From: UBA11403 sp963784615
GTDB lineage: Bacteria; Pseudomonadota; Gammaproteobacteria; Legionellales; Legionellaceae
Direction of reading: 5' to 3'
NCBI GenBank assembly: GCA_963784615.1
Contig: CAWASG010000001.1
Location: forward strand, 2,166,978-2,230,977
DNA: 64,000 nucleotides
Of this stretch, positions 35,419-45,300 are shown piece after piece. Position 1 is the stretch's first letter. The number at the start of each line of letters is the position of its first letter. A program made the translations under genes and the position numbers. The notes beneath the pieces are model-generated. The model did no database searches. It was given only the letters and a program-made list of their open reading frames with translations, and was not told where the DNA came from.

Positions 35419-36486
35419 TCATACTGCCGACTTGAGCGATGCCATATCAATGACAAAACGGTATTTGACGTCGCCTTTTACGGTTCGCTCATAGGCCTGA
35501 TTGATATCTTGAATGCCTATTTTCTCAATATTGCAGGTTATATCATGCTTGCCGCAGAAATCGAGCATCTCCTGTGTTTCTCGCAATCCTCCAATCAGCG
35601 AACCAGCCATATGGCGGCGACGGAAAATGAACGGTGCGGCATTGATATGCTTTAAAGGCTCTATCGCACCAACAATCACCATCGTTGCATCCCGTTTTAA
35701 AAGCGCGATGTAAGGATCAACATCATGGCCGACCGGAATCGTATTGAGCAAGAAGTCAAAGGTGTTTTGCGCTGCCGCCATCGCTTTGGGGTCAGTGGAA
35801 AGCAGTACACTATCCGCGCCAAGTTTTTTTGCATCGTCGCCTTTTTCTGGAGAGGTCGTAATCATAACCACTTCAGCACCCATGGCATGAGCGAACTTCA
35901 CTCCCATATGACCAAGGCCGCCCAAACCAATGATTCCAACCTTTTGTCCCGATCCAACCTTCCAGTGTTTCAAGGGTGAATAGGTGGTGATTCCGGCACA
36001 AAGTAAGGGCGCTGCTGCAGCAGGATCAAGATTTTCAGGGATCCGCAGGACGAACTGCTCATCCACTACGATGATATTCGAATAGCCACCGAAGGTTGAT
36101 TGATGTGGCGTACCACCGATCTTATCTGCACTATTATAAGTCCCTGTAAATCCGTTATCGCAATATTGTTCCAGTCCATCATCGCATGAGGTGCAGTGCC
36201 TACAACTATCGACCAAACATCCAACGCCAACCAGATCACCCACTTTGTATTGGCGAACTTTGTTTCCAATTGCAGACACTCGGCCAATAATTTCATGGCC
36301 AGGAACTAATGGATACTTCGCTGAATGCCATTCGTTGCGAACTGAGTGAATATCCGAGTGGCAAACACCACAATGGAGGATATCAATGACGACATCTTGA
36401 GCCCGAGGATCACGTCGTTCAAAGGCGAAAGGTTCTAGAGAAGCGGTGCTAGAGGCGGCAGCATAACCATTTACTTTTATCGTCAT
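35419..36486 (-). CDS. Zinc-dependent alcohol dehydrogenase (YahK/cinnamyl-ADH type)
   Basis: 355 residues from the second of two adjacent ATGs (36486), 6 nt after AAAGGA. Medium-chain dehydrogenase with catalytic zinc ligands in CGVCHSDIH and GHEIIG, structural zinc cysteines in CRHCTSCDDGLEQYC, and the nucleotide-binding GLGGLGHMG. The TFGGYS segment is typical of the YahK and cinnamyl alcohol dehydrogenase branch, which reduce a wide range of aldehydes with NADPH. The true substrate is not evident. Confidence 0.92.
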   Translation of the reverse strand: MTIKVNGYAAASSTASLEPFAFERRDPRAQDVVIDILHCGVCHSDIHSVRNEWHSAKYPLVPGHEIIGRVSAIGNKVRQYKVGDLVGVGCLVDSCRHCTSCDDGLEQYCDNGFTGTYNSADKIGGTPHQSTFGGYSNIIVVDEQFVLRIPENLDPAAAAPLLCAGITTYSPLKHWKVGSGQKVGIIGLGGLGHMGVKFAHAMGAEVVMITTSPEKGDDAKKLGADSVLLSTDPKAMAAAQNTFDFLLNTIPVGHDVDPYIALLKRDATMVIVGAIEPLKHINAAPFIFRRRHMAGSLIGGLRETQEMLDFCGKHDITCNIEKIGIQDINQAYERTVKGDVKYRFVIDMASLKSAV

Positions 36487-36635
36487 CATGTTTCCTTTCA
36501 AAAGAAGATTAAAGTACTTAGTCAATAGTGTAGCCTAAATTTCCAAGTTTATTGATAGCTGCTTTTTTTTTCAAGAATTATGGTGATATGCTTGTGCAAT
36601 GCTCTTCATGTTGTTCGAAGGCTGCAATGCATTTA

Positions 36636-37094
36636 TCAAAACTCGCCTGAGTGTAAATTCCATAGAAATCCGTTTTCTTTTTTATTAAAAATCTCAATGA
36701 ATGCGCTACTGAATATTTGTAAAAAACGCAAAGACAATGCCGCATCAAGTTCTTGGGTCATTTTTTGCAAGAAATCGTTGGAATTGACGCTTGCTACCTC
36801 TTCAACCGAAACATTCAAGTGTTGCAATAGTGCGCGATGACTATGACAAGGGATATTTATTTCAATTGGAGGCTTCGCTAATATATTCCCAACTGTTTTC
36901 AGTAACTCGCGTTCGTACCAATAAAACTCCAGAAGTTTAAAAGGAATCGTCGGAGAAAATGGCCGGTTTTTTGCCAAGTACACCTTTGGTTGCCATCCCT
37001 GTGCTTTTACCTCAGGAATCAGTCGCTTTAGGAGTAAAGCAGTTGACAGATCATTGCCAGCAAATAATCCAAGATGACGTGGGGGTCTAAGCAT
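36636..37094 (-). pseudogene. Truncated formyltransferase-like gene
   Basis: 152 residues end abruptly in NLHSGEF. The stretch LQIFSSAFIEIFNKKENGFL leading to LHSGE matches the region of methionyl-tRNA formyltransferase-like enzymes where NLHSGxLPxYRG follows. The folate-binding and catalytic Asp part that should come next is missing. A second frame past the stop (AAFEQHEEHCTSIS) weakly resembles the continuation, so a frameshift plus deletion is likely. Function is probably lost. Confidence 0.55.
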
Positions 37095-37169
37095 AATTTA
37101 AAAAACTCATATTAATTGGGTTAAAGATTTATGGCATTGTAACCGATTTACGGACGGTTGGTTGCAATG

Positions 37170-37574
37170 CTATTCTAAGAATCTAGGTTTTTTTCTCAAT
37201 CCCTTTAGTTGACCCTGTCTGGATTTTTCATCCAGCATTTTTTGCTTTGATCGTCTTGAACGTCGTTTCTTTTGCCGTTTTAATTTTTCAATCCGTTGCT
37301 GCTCTTTTGTTTTTTCATCACTGATTATCGCCTGCAATTTTTCACAAAGCCGGTCTCGTGCAAAATAACGATTATCATCACGACTTCTGGAGTACTGACA
37401 TTTGACTTCTAAGCTCGATGGTAAATGCTTCAGGTAAACGGTTGAAGCAGTTTTATGCAGGTTCTGCCCGCCTTTGCCACTACCTAGGATAAATTTCTCG
37501 ACGAGTTCGGCTTCGGTTATCTGTAGCTTTGCCATCCGTTCTGCCAATTTATCCCATTTTTCCTTGCTTATCAT
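37170..37574 (-). CDS. Release-factor-like peptidyl-tRNA hydrolase (GGQ protein)
   Basis: 134 residues. FILGSGKGGQNLHKTAS contains the GGQ catalytic motif (residues 35-37) that hydrolyses peptidyl-tRNA, and the C-terminal 50 residues are very basic (KRQKKRRSRRSKQK), suited to the ribosome. It lacks codon-recognition domains. It resembles the C12orf65/mtRF-R-like bacterial family more than ArfB. A role in rescue of stalled ribosomes is likely but inferred. Confidence 0.88.
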   Translation of the reverse strand: MISKEKWDKLAERMAKLQITEAELVEKFILGSGKGGQNLHKTASTVYLKHLPSSLEVKCQYSRSRDDNRYFARDRLCEKLQAIISDEKTKEQQRIEKLKRQKKRRSRRSKQKMLDEKSRQGQLKGLRKKPRFLE

Positions 37575-37773
37575 GAGTCAAAACCTAGTTAAGAAATAAA
37601 AATAACGTAATACAATCGCAACATCCGTAAATAGTGCCTTCATTAATTTCTGCTAGTATTAAAGGTTATGGAAGATTAAAAAAGCGAAGTGAGCATTATG
37701 AAAAATACTTTTCAAATATTAGTCCACATAATCCATGCTGCTCCATTCGACCTTCTCTAAGGAGATTAAAGTA

Positions 37774-38217
37774 ATGAACAAGATACTTCAAGAAACGGTT
37801 GTTACTGAAACCAGAGATGGTCAGTTTACACAAAAAATTATGATAGGGAATCATGTTCTAATTGCGGATGAGCCTATTATAAATGGTGGCCAAGATACTG
37901 GTCCTTCACCCTATGATTTTTTACTTGCTGCATTGGGCTCGTGTACCTCAATGACGTTACGTATGTATTCGAAACTGAAGAAATTTCCTTTGGAAAAAAT
38001 TACGGTGAGATTAAAGCATGAAAAAATTCATACGGATGATTGTATTGGATGCGAAAATAGCGGATCTAAAATCGATCAGATCGAGCGTTTAATCGAACTT
38101 GAAGGCGCGCTGACTGAAGAACAACGTACTCAACTATTAGAAATTGCAAATAAATGTCCGGTACATCGAACATTAACATCCAAAATTATTATTGTGACAA
38201 AGCTTATTGAAAATTAA
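37774..38217 (+). CDS. OsmC-family peroxidase-like protein
   Basis: 147 residues; AGGAG 9 nt before the ATG at 37774 decides the start. OsmC fold with the two family cysteines, Cys57 in ALGSCTSMTLR and Cys128 in ANKCPVHRTL, which reduce organic hydroperoxides in this family. Cys90 and Cys93 (DDCIGCENS) form an additional CxxC, as in the OsmC branch with metal- or disulphide-forming pairs. It is followed 26 bp later by an alcohol dehydrogenase gene, probably in the same operon. Confidence 0.9.
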   Translation: MNKILQETVVTETRDGQFTQKIMIGNHVLIADEPIINGGQDTGPSPYDFLLAALGSCTSMTLRMYSKLKKFPLEKITVRLKHEKIHTDDCIGCENSGSKIDQIERLIELEGALTEEQRTQLLEIANKCPVHRTLTSKIIIVTKLIEN

Positions 38218-38243
38218 TTCAAATGATCATAGGGAGCATGGTG

Positions 38244-39284
38244 ATGAAAGCACTTGTATACCAAGGACCAGGAAAAAAATCATTAGAAGAGCGGGCTGTT
38301 CCAGAAATAATAAATTCAACAGACGCTGTCATTAAGATCACAAAGACTACGATTTGTGGTACTGATTTGCATATTCTTAAGGGTGATGTATCAACTTGCC
38401 AGCCAGGTCGAATTCTTGGTCATGAAGGCATAGGAATAGTTGATCAAATTGGATCAGGAATAACTGGATTTAAAAAAGGCGATCACGTTCTTATTTCGTG
38501 TATCACCTCATGCAGTAAATGTGAATATTGTCGTAAAGGGATGTTTTCACACTGCGTAAACGGTGGTTGGATCCTTGGAAATACGATTGACGGTACACAA
38601 GCCGAGTATGTTCGAATCCCTTTTGCAGACACCAGTCTTTATAAAATTCCTGAAGGAGTCGACGAAGAGGCGTTAGTCATGCTGAGTGATATTTTACCCA
38701 CAGGTTTTGAGTGTGGTGTACTCAATGGCAAAATACAACCAGGGAATACTGTAGCGATTGTTGGTGCGGGACCTATTGGCTTGGCGGCTCTCCTTACAGC
38801 CCAGTTTTACTCACCGGCTGAAATTATCATGATCGATTTAGATGATAATCGTCTGGACATAGCAAAGCGATTTGGCGCGACAACGACAGTCAATAGTCAA
38901 GATGGCAAGGCTGCAGAAAAAATAATGAAAATGACCAACGGTCGTGGAGTGGATACGGCGATTGAGGCGGTCGGAATTGGCAATACATTTCTTATTTGTC
39001 AGGACATAGTGGCGCCAGGAGGTACTATTGCAAATATTGGTGTTCATGGATCAAAAGTAGATTTACATCTAGAACGATTGTGGTCACAAAACATAGCCAT
39101 TACCACCCGACTCGTTGATACAGTCACTACACCTATGTTGCTCAAAACGGTGTGTTCAAAAAAAATAAATCCTACCTTATTAATTAGTCACCATTTCGAA
39201 TTTGAAGATGTCATAGATGCTTATGAAACATTCGGAAATGCAGCCCATACCCATGCACTTAAGGTAATCATTAATGTTGCATAA
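38244..39284 (+). CDS. Zinc-dependent alcohol dehydrogenase
   Basis: 346 residues from the ATG at 38244, 7 nt after GGGAG. Catalytic zinc ligands are in TICGTDLHIL and GHEGIG; structural zinc cysteines are in CSKCEYCRKGMFSHC; the Rossmann motif is GAGPIGLAAL. It is closest in pattern to the threonine/alcohol dehydrogenase and formaldehyde-type branch of the medium-chain family. Substrate unknown. Its pairing with OsmC suggests detoxification. Confidence 0.92.
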   Translation: MKALVYQGPGKKSLEERAVPEIINSTDAVIKITKTTICGTDLHILKGDVSTCQPGRILGHEGIGIVDQIGSGITGFKKGDHVLISCITSCSKCEYCRKGMFSHCVNGGWILGNTIDGTQAEYVRIPFADTSLYKIPEGVDEEALVMLSDILPTGFECGVLNGKIQPGNTVAIVGAGPIGLAALLTAQFYSPAEIIMIDLDDNRLDIAKRFGATTTVNSQDGKAAEKIMKMTNGRGVDTAIEAVGIGNTFLICQDIVAPGGTIANIGVHGSKVDLHLERLWSQNIAITTRLVDTVTTPMLLKTVCSKKINPTLLISHHFEFEDVIDAYETFGNAAHTHALKVIINVA

Positions 39285-39303
39285 TCTAATTTTTGAGAGA
39301 GAC

Positions 39304-39344
39304 CCCACATTCCGGAGCACTGTCGTGGCTCACCGGAATGTGGG
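39304..39344. terminator. Hairpin between the convergent alcohol dehydrogenase and DUF302 genes
   Basis: CCCACATTCCGG (39304-39315) pairs with CCGGAATGTGGG (39333-39344) across a 17-nt loop. It begins 19 bp after the alcohol dehydrogenase stop codon. No T-tract follows on either strand, so it may be a dispersed palindrome acting as a weak terminator. Confidence 0.55.
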
Positions 39345-39387
39345 ATAGAACAAAATGTTATCTTGAATCAGAGAATCAGATCGCTCA

Positions 39388-39780
39388 TTAAATGGCATGT
39401 AAAACGCGTTGCAAGCGTTCTCTAACGTCAGCTGCAATTTGTTTAATTTCAATTTTGTTCACTAGCTCAAGCACCGCATTAGGATCCATAAATTCAACAT
39501 AGACTGCACCCGCTTCATCTTGTCTAACAACTACGTTACAAGGTAACAATAACCCGATAGCCGGCTCTGCTTGCAAAGCTCGATGGGCTAATTGTGGATT
39601 GCATGCCCCAAGGATACGATAAGGTGGAATTTCATTGTTTAATTTCTTTTTTAAAGTAGCGGCAACATCAATGTCTGTGAGCACGCCAAAGCCTTCTTTC
39701 TGCAATTCCTCCGTAACGCATTCAACTGCATGTTCAAATGAATATTTTACTGTTTTACCAAAACCATACGTTGTTTCCAT
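39388..39780 (-). CDS. DUF302 domain protein
   Basis: 130 residues, cytosolic, no signal peptide. The DUF302 pattern is clear: an N-terminal strand pair, VTEELQKEGFGVLTDIDV, then PYRILGACNPQLAHRAL and LLLPCNVVV, with PCNVVV being the family hallmark. Function is unestablished. It adjoins a damaged arsenite exporter and other thiol or redox genes, a frequent setting for DUF302 genes. Confidence 0.92.
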   Translation of the reverse strand: METTYGFGKTVKYSFEHAVECVTEELQKEGFGVLTDIDVAATLKKKLNNEIPPYRILGACNPQLAHRALQAEPAIGLLLPCNVVVRQDEAGAVYVEFMDPNAVLELVNKIEIKQIAADVRERLQRVLHAI

Positions 39781-39915
39781 TTCATTTTCCTTATTTAGTA
39801 ATGATCTGCCTAAGCAGGGGTTGCCAGGATACTTGTCAAAATAAGACTTTTCATTTCCAAAACAGCCTAAAACCTATACCACACATAGAGTGATTTCATG
39901 ATTAGATTATAGCTC

Positions 39916-40978
39916 TCACTTAATAGTTGCCCCTAAAAACCAGCGCTTTCGTAACCAAAATGCAACATTCACAAGTAAAATAAGAACCGGTACTTCCACA
40001 AGAGGCCCAATGACCGTTGTAAAGGCAATGGCAGAATTAAGTCCAAAGGTGGCAATTGCAACAGCAATAGCCAACTCAAAATTATTACTGGCTGCGGTAA
40101 AGGATGCTGCCGTTGTCTTTTCATAACTGGCACCAATGAGCTTTCCCATCGCAAAACTGACAAAAAACATCACCACAAAATAAATGGCCAATGGAATGGC
40201 AATACGAATGACATCTAATGGAAGTTGCAACACCAGGGCGCCTTTTAAAGAAAACATCGCAAGAATCGTAAAAAGTAGGGCAATCAAAGTCATGGGAGAA
40301 ATTTTTGGTAAAAAATTGGTTTCATACCAGGCTAACCCTTTTCGCTTTATTAATACAAAACGAGTCAGAAATCCTGCGAAAAAGGGTATGCCCAGATAAA
40401 TAAAAACGCTTTCTGCAATCGTCATAAAATTGATGTGGACTATTTGCCCACTCATGCCAACAAAAGGTGGCAGGACCGTTAGAAAAAACCAGGCATAAAC
40501 ACTGAAGAACAGCAGTTGAAAAATACTGTTAAATGCCACTAAGGCGGCAACATACTGACTGATTATCCCCGTCTGCCAACTGACTCCAGACAATCACCAT
40601 GGCAATACAGCGTGCTAGTCCAATAAGAATAAGCCCTGTCATGTATTCGGGATACCCATGTAAAAACAAAACAGCGAGACCAAACATGAGAAATGGACCG
40701 ATAAGCCAGTTTTGAATCAATGACAATAGGAGAATTCGCCAGTCTTTGAATATCAGTGGTAATTCTTCATATTTTACCCTGGCTAATGGGGGGTACATCA
40801 TTAAAATCAGACCAATTGCAATAGGGATATTCGTAGTTCCAATAGATAGGGAGTTTAAAAATTGCGGTGCGCTGGTAAAGAGTGAGCCGATAACGACACC
40901 TGCAGCCATCGTCATGAAAATCCATAATGTTAAATATCTATCTAAAAAAGAAAGGCGACGAGTGCTGCAAGTGGTCAT
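39916..40978 (-). pseudogene. acr3: ACR3-type arsenite efflux gene, frameshifted
   Basis: The N-terminal part (start ATG 40978, AGGAG 9 nt upstream) has LSFLDRYLTLWIFMTMAAGV and LIGLARCIAMVIVWSQLADG, typical of ACR3 (ArsB type 2) permeases. The frame breaks after GDNQ. The rest (AALVAFNSIFQLLFFSVYAW to the end) is in another frame. The break is a tandem ACTGACTG at 40554-40561; removing one 4-bp unit restores GDNQYVAALVAFNS and a 352-residue protein, the normal length. The conserved Cys in LARC is retained. It is either a recent loss of arsenite export, a phase-variable tract or a sequence error. Confidence 0.9.
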
Positions 40979-41065
40979 GATAACAACTCCTGTTCTATTC
41001 GTAGCCACCAATCTGCATATGAAAACGTTTCATGATTGACTCCTTTTTAGAATTATAGCAATCAG

Positions 41066-41251
41066 TTAATACAATAACCAGACAATCACTTGCCCTGCAC
41101 TTGTCCCTGGTTGTTGAATTTGAACTTGTTGGTTACTGCAACAGTCTTGAACTATGAATGCGATAAAATCACGCATTAACTCAAAATTTGCAGAATAAAA
41201 TACATAACGCCCTTGGCGAGGACGCAATATATTCAAGTCAAATAGTGGCAT
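41066..41251 (-). pseudogene. arsR C-terminal remnant
   Basis: 61 codons. NILRPRQGRYVFYSANFELM and AFIVQDCC match the beta-wing and C-terminal helix of ArsR/SmtB repressors, where a CC pair is common. The winged-helix N-terminus with the recognition helix is absent, since the gene is cut off 14 bp from the OsmC gene. It sits directly upstream of acr3 on the same strand, the normal arsR-acr3 order. Confidence 0.65.
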
Positions 41252-41264
41252 AAGATTGTTTAAG

Positions 41265-41687
41265 TTAATTTTTTCTAGTTAATGTTCCACTTAGTTCAGT
41301 CCCTGAAAATACCGTATTAAAAACGGTTCCATATTTTTTAACGTTATCATGTAATAACTCAAGGCGTTGGTCAGACTCAGGGGAATCAACAATGATTTCA
41401 TACGTTATGGATTCCATCTTTGGAGGTATGTCCTGCCTAACCCCGTGAATTTTGACTTCAATTCCATGTAGCTCGAATTTTAAAATAGGAGTGACTCGTT
41501 CAATACCTTTAATCATACAAGCAGACACTGAAGCTAATAAAAGTTCTGCTGGATTAAATGCATCTGGATTTCCTTTTAAGTTGGTATCGAGACTAATCGA
41601 TGCATTTTTGCAGTACGCCATACTGCCCTCAGAGTTTACGCGCTTGGATATGACATCAAAGGTCATCTTTTTGGTTGTTTCTGACAT
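41265..41687 (-). CDS. OsmC-family protein with a single cysteine
   Basis: 140 residues with the OsmC fold. Cys57 is in LASVSACMIKGIERV, the usual peroxidatic position. The segment where the second cysteine of OsmC normally lies reads KKYGTVFNTVF and has no Cys, so classic two-cysteine peroxidase chemistry is unlikely. Such proteins may bind or modify thiols in another way. The gene lies between the arsenic remnant and trxC, all on the minus strand. Confidence 0.88.
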   Translation of the reverse strand: MSETTKKMTFDVISKRVNSEGSMAYCKNASISLDTNLKGNPDAFNPAELLLASVSACMIKGIERVTPILKFELHGIEVKIHGVRQDIPPKMESITYEIIVDSPESDQRLELLHDNVKKYGTVFNTVFSGTELSGTLTRKN

Positions 41688-41812
41688 GGTTTTCCCTATA
41701 TGCTAGTTACTTTCTGTGGATTATTTCCATCTTTTGACTAGCCTAAAAAGCAATTTCGCGGCTATTATCAAAGACCCAATATCAGGCTTGAGCTTACAAC
41801 TAAATTTTTATT

Positions 41813-42265
41813 TTAACTCATATGCTGATTTACCCATCGAACTATATCTTGTGCCCCCATCGCTCCTGCGTTTCTGGCGATTTCTTTTCCATGAGAGAAA
41901 AGTATTAGAGTTGGTATGCTTTGAATGGTATAACGCGCAGCTAATGCCTGCTCAGCCTCGGTATTAACTTTGACTAATCGAACGTAAGGCTCAAGAAGAC
42001 TTGCGGCAGACTCGAAGTGGGGTGCCATCATTTTGCAAGGGCCACACCATGAAGCCCAGAAATCAACCAAAACAAGGATATCATTACGATTGATGTGTTG
42101 CTCAAAAAGTGCTTGGTTTAATATGATTGGCTTTCCATCAAAAAGGGCTTTTTGGCACTTTCCACAATTGGGATTTTCAGTCAACCTTGTCGAGGGGAGT
42201 CGATTGATCGTATGGCAGTTTGGGCAAACAATATGCGTTGTGTCGCTCATGGTTTTAGTTCTCAT
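41813..42265 (-). CDS. trxC: Thioredoxin 2
   Basis: 150 residues. The N-terminal zinc domain has two CxxC pairs (Cys14/17 and Cys34/37, in VCPNCHT and NCGKCQKALFDG). The thioredoxin domain carries the WCGPC active site (Cys74/77) and the cis-Pro in SIPTLILF. TrxC is a cytosolic disulphide reductase, often induced by OxyR in other gammaproteobacteria. ATG at 42265 or 42250. Confidence 0.95.
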   Translation of the reverse strand: MRTKTMSDTTHIVCPNCHTINRLPSTRLTENPNCGKCQKALFDGKPIILNQALFEQHINRNDILVLVDFWASWCGPCKMMAPHFESAASLLEPYVRLVKVNTEAEQALAARYTIQSIPTLILFSHGKEIARNAGAMGAQDIVRWVNQHMS

Positions 42266-42364
42266 CTGGATATTAATTGATTTAACTTACAGACTTTTAC
42301 GTTAAATTACAACGATCTACGTTTATAACCTTCGCTCAGGCCGTAAAAAAATTCATCATCGTCT

Positions 42365-42374
42365 CCCCCCCCCC
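42365..42374. repeat. Homopolymer tract of 10 C
   Basis: Ten consecutive C (G on the coding strand) lie 6 bp downstream of the RND pump stop codon, in a 115-bp spacer before trxC. Such a tract is unusual in AT-rich DNA and can slip during replication. It does not lie inside a reading frame. Confidence 0.8.
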
Positions 42375-42380
42375 TAGTCA

Positions 42381-45300
42381 TTAACGCGTCTTATGAGTTC
42401 TTTTCCACCAGCTTAAGTAAATTAAAGGGATTAAGAATAAGGTCAGCACGGTTGAGGCAAACGAGCCAAATATTAAGGAGATCGCAAGCCCACCAAATAC
42501 GGGATCCGATAACATGACAGATGATCCTAAAATAATCGCTAGTGCTGTAAGAATAATCGGCAAGAGGCGCTCCACGCCTGATTCAATGACGGCGTCCTCA
42601 ATCGAATATCCTCGGTGCTGATGCTCTAAAATAAAATCAATCAATAGCAGCGAATTGCGCACGACAATTCCTGCCAGAGCAATGACACCAATCATTGACG
42701 TTGCTGTAAACGGCTGCTGCATGAGCCAATGACCTGGAAATACGCCAATAATCGTCAAGGGAATAGCGCCCATAATAATCAATGGAATAAAAAAGGATTG
42801 GTAAAAGGCCGTTAACAAAATATAAATCAGGACAATAGCGATAATGAAAGCAGAACCCAAATCACGAAATACATCCAGGGTTAAGCGCATTTCTCCGAGC
42901 CAGAATAATTGAATTTTGGATATGTTCTGTGGTTGCTCATCATGAAAACCTAAATTGCCCACTTCAAGTGAAAATGGGGGCTTTTTAAGCATTTGGCTGG
43001 CTGAAGCCACTGCATAAGCCGGACTGGAGCCTAATACCTCGCCCGTTACATAAACTAGAGGAATTTGATCTTTAGTGAAAACCGGTTTTTGTTGTTTGCC
43101 AAGATGTAAGGTAGCAATTTGCGCGAGAGGAATGGGTTGCTGTTGTTGATTTTTAAGGTAGAGGTGACTGAATACCTGCGCATCTTTTCGTGCCTCGCGA
43201 GGTAATCGCAAGATGATATGCTCTGGTTCCCGTGCATTAGGTTCATGCCCATTGCCTACATACACGCCTTTAAAAAGAGCAGTTACTTCTTGAGCCACTG
43301 CTTGGGGAGTAAGTCCCGCCAGCATCGCTGCATTGTGATTAATTTCTATTCGGTATTGGCTTGCATCGCTCGTTACGGAATTATCAATATTAATCATGCC
43401 ATAGATTTTAGGATATACCGAATCAGTGATTTTATGAGCCATTACCCTTAAATCATTATAATTAGGACCATAAAGACCAGCTTCCATTTGCGAACGAACT
43501 GGAGGGCCAGGAGGGCTTTCAAAGAGCTTGATCGTGCTTTCAGGATATTGTTTTTTAATGGGGAGGAGGCTTTGATAAACTTCTTCTGCAATTTTATGTG
43601 AGCCTATACTACGTTCATGTTTAGTCATCAAATTAATACGAATTTGACCGTACTGGCTGCCATGTAACAAGTTATCTCCGCGCACCATCGCGGCAAAATC
43701 TTCGGGGGCAGCTTCGCCTAAATACAGTTCCATGTCAGACACATAACGATTGCGCTTAATGATGTCGCTCATCGCGTTCACTACGATCCTTGTTTTTTCT
43801 AATGTGGCATTGGGTCCTGCATCCACCGACACCAAAAATGTATTGACGTTATCATCAGGCAACATTTTAATTTCAACACCAAGCGGACTTAGTGGTCCAT
43901 TAGAACCAGAAGGGCGAATAAATTGCCATAAAGGCTGTAACAACACGGCTCCCAGAAGGATAACAATGCTTAGATAAAATAAGTGTCGCTTTTTAGAAGA
44001 AGCGAGCAATCCTTTAAATATATAAAGATAAATGCGTTGCAAGCGAGTCGGATGTGCATCCTGTTTTTGATTCATTTGGTGACGCGCTTTTTTTCTAAGC
44101 CAACGATAAGCAAGATAAGGTACAATGCTATAGGCAATAAACAGCGAGACAATCATCGCTAAAGGTGCATTAAACGGAATAGGCGCCATAAAAGGCCCCA
44201 TCATTCCGCCAACAAACGCCATCGGTAACAAAGCCAACATTACCGTAAAGGTCGCGATAATTGTCGGTTTGCCAATTTCATTAGCAGCAGAAATGACTAA
44301 ACGTGAAAAATTACGTTGCATCCCTTTCATGAGATGGCGATGAATGTTTTCAATCACTACGATACTGTCATCAACCAATAAGCCTAAAGAGAGAATTAAG
44401 GCAAACAAAGTAATACGATTAATCGTTTGCCCGGAAAGCCAACCAATGCCAAGCACCAAACATAAAATAAGAGGGATGGAAAAAATAACAACTGATGCTT
44501 CACGCCAACCTAAAAAGAACATGAGTAAAATCACAACGCTGGCAATTGCAATGCCTAAATGCTCCACCAAAGTATTAACGGCATCATTGGCTTCATCGCC
44601 ATAATTGCGAGTGACCGACACCTTAATCGTCTCTGGAATCATCTTGCTTTGTTGCATTTGTTCCAGTTTACTCAGAATCGCTTTGGCTACATCGACGCCA
44701 TTACTTCCTTTTTGACGCGCAAGTGCAATCGTTACCGCGGGCTCTAAATCCGCATTTTTGTGTTCGGCACTGGCTCCGTAGGTAAAATAAGAGGCAATGG
44801 ACTCCTGCTCTGGGCCCCGTTCAATAGTGGCGATATCCTTTAACAGGATAGGTTTTGCACCATCAGTGCCGATGATGATGTTGGCTAAATCATCATTAGA
44901 AATGAGAGAGCCCTCAATGCGTAATGGGGTTTCACTGAGTTGATGCTCCAAAGTCCCTGCACCAAGACTAACGTTGTTCATTGAAAGCGCTTGTTGGATA
45001 TTAGCAATTGAAATGGCGTGCTCGGCCATTTTTTTGGGATCAAGCCATACCCGAAGCGCATTCGGGGAAGCGCCCATAACCCAACTTTTGCCTACTTGAG
45101 GGACTGCGCGTAACTGTTCTAACAATTTATCCGCAAGCATCCGAAGAGCCACTGGATTTTCTCCCTTGGCATGCAAGGTCAGCGTGACTAACGGTACATC
45201 ATACAAACTCACCGAGCGTATTAAAGGCATCAAGGTGCCTGGAGGCATTTTGTTCATGTTACTGTTGATCTGGTTATAAACCTTAACGAGGCTGCTCTCT

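Noticed and set aside
36580..36840. 86-codon plus-strand frame opposite the formyltransferase fragment
   Set aside because: Shadow of the minus-strand gene; the peptide has no domain and no ribosome site.
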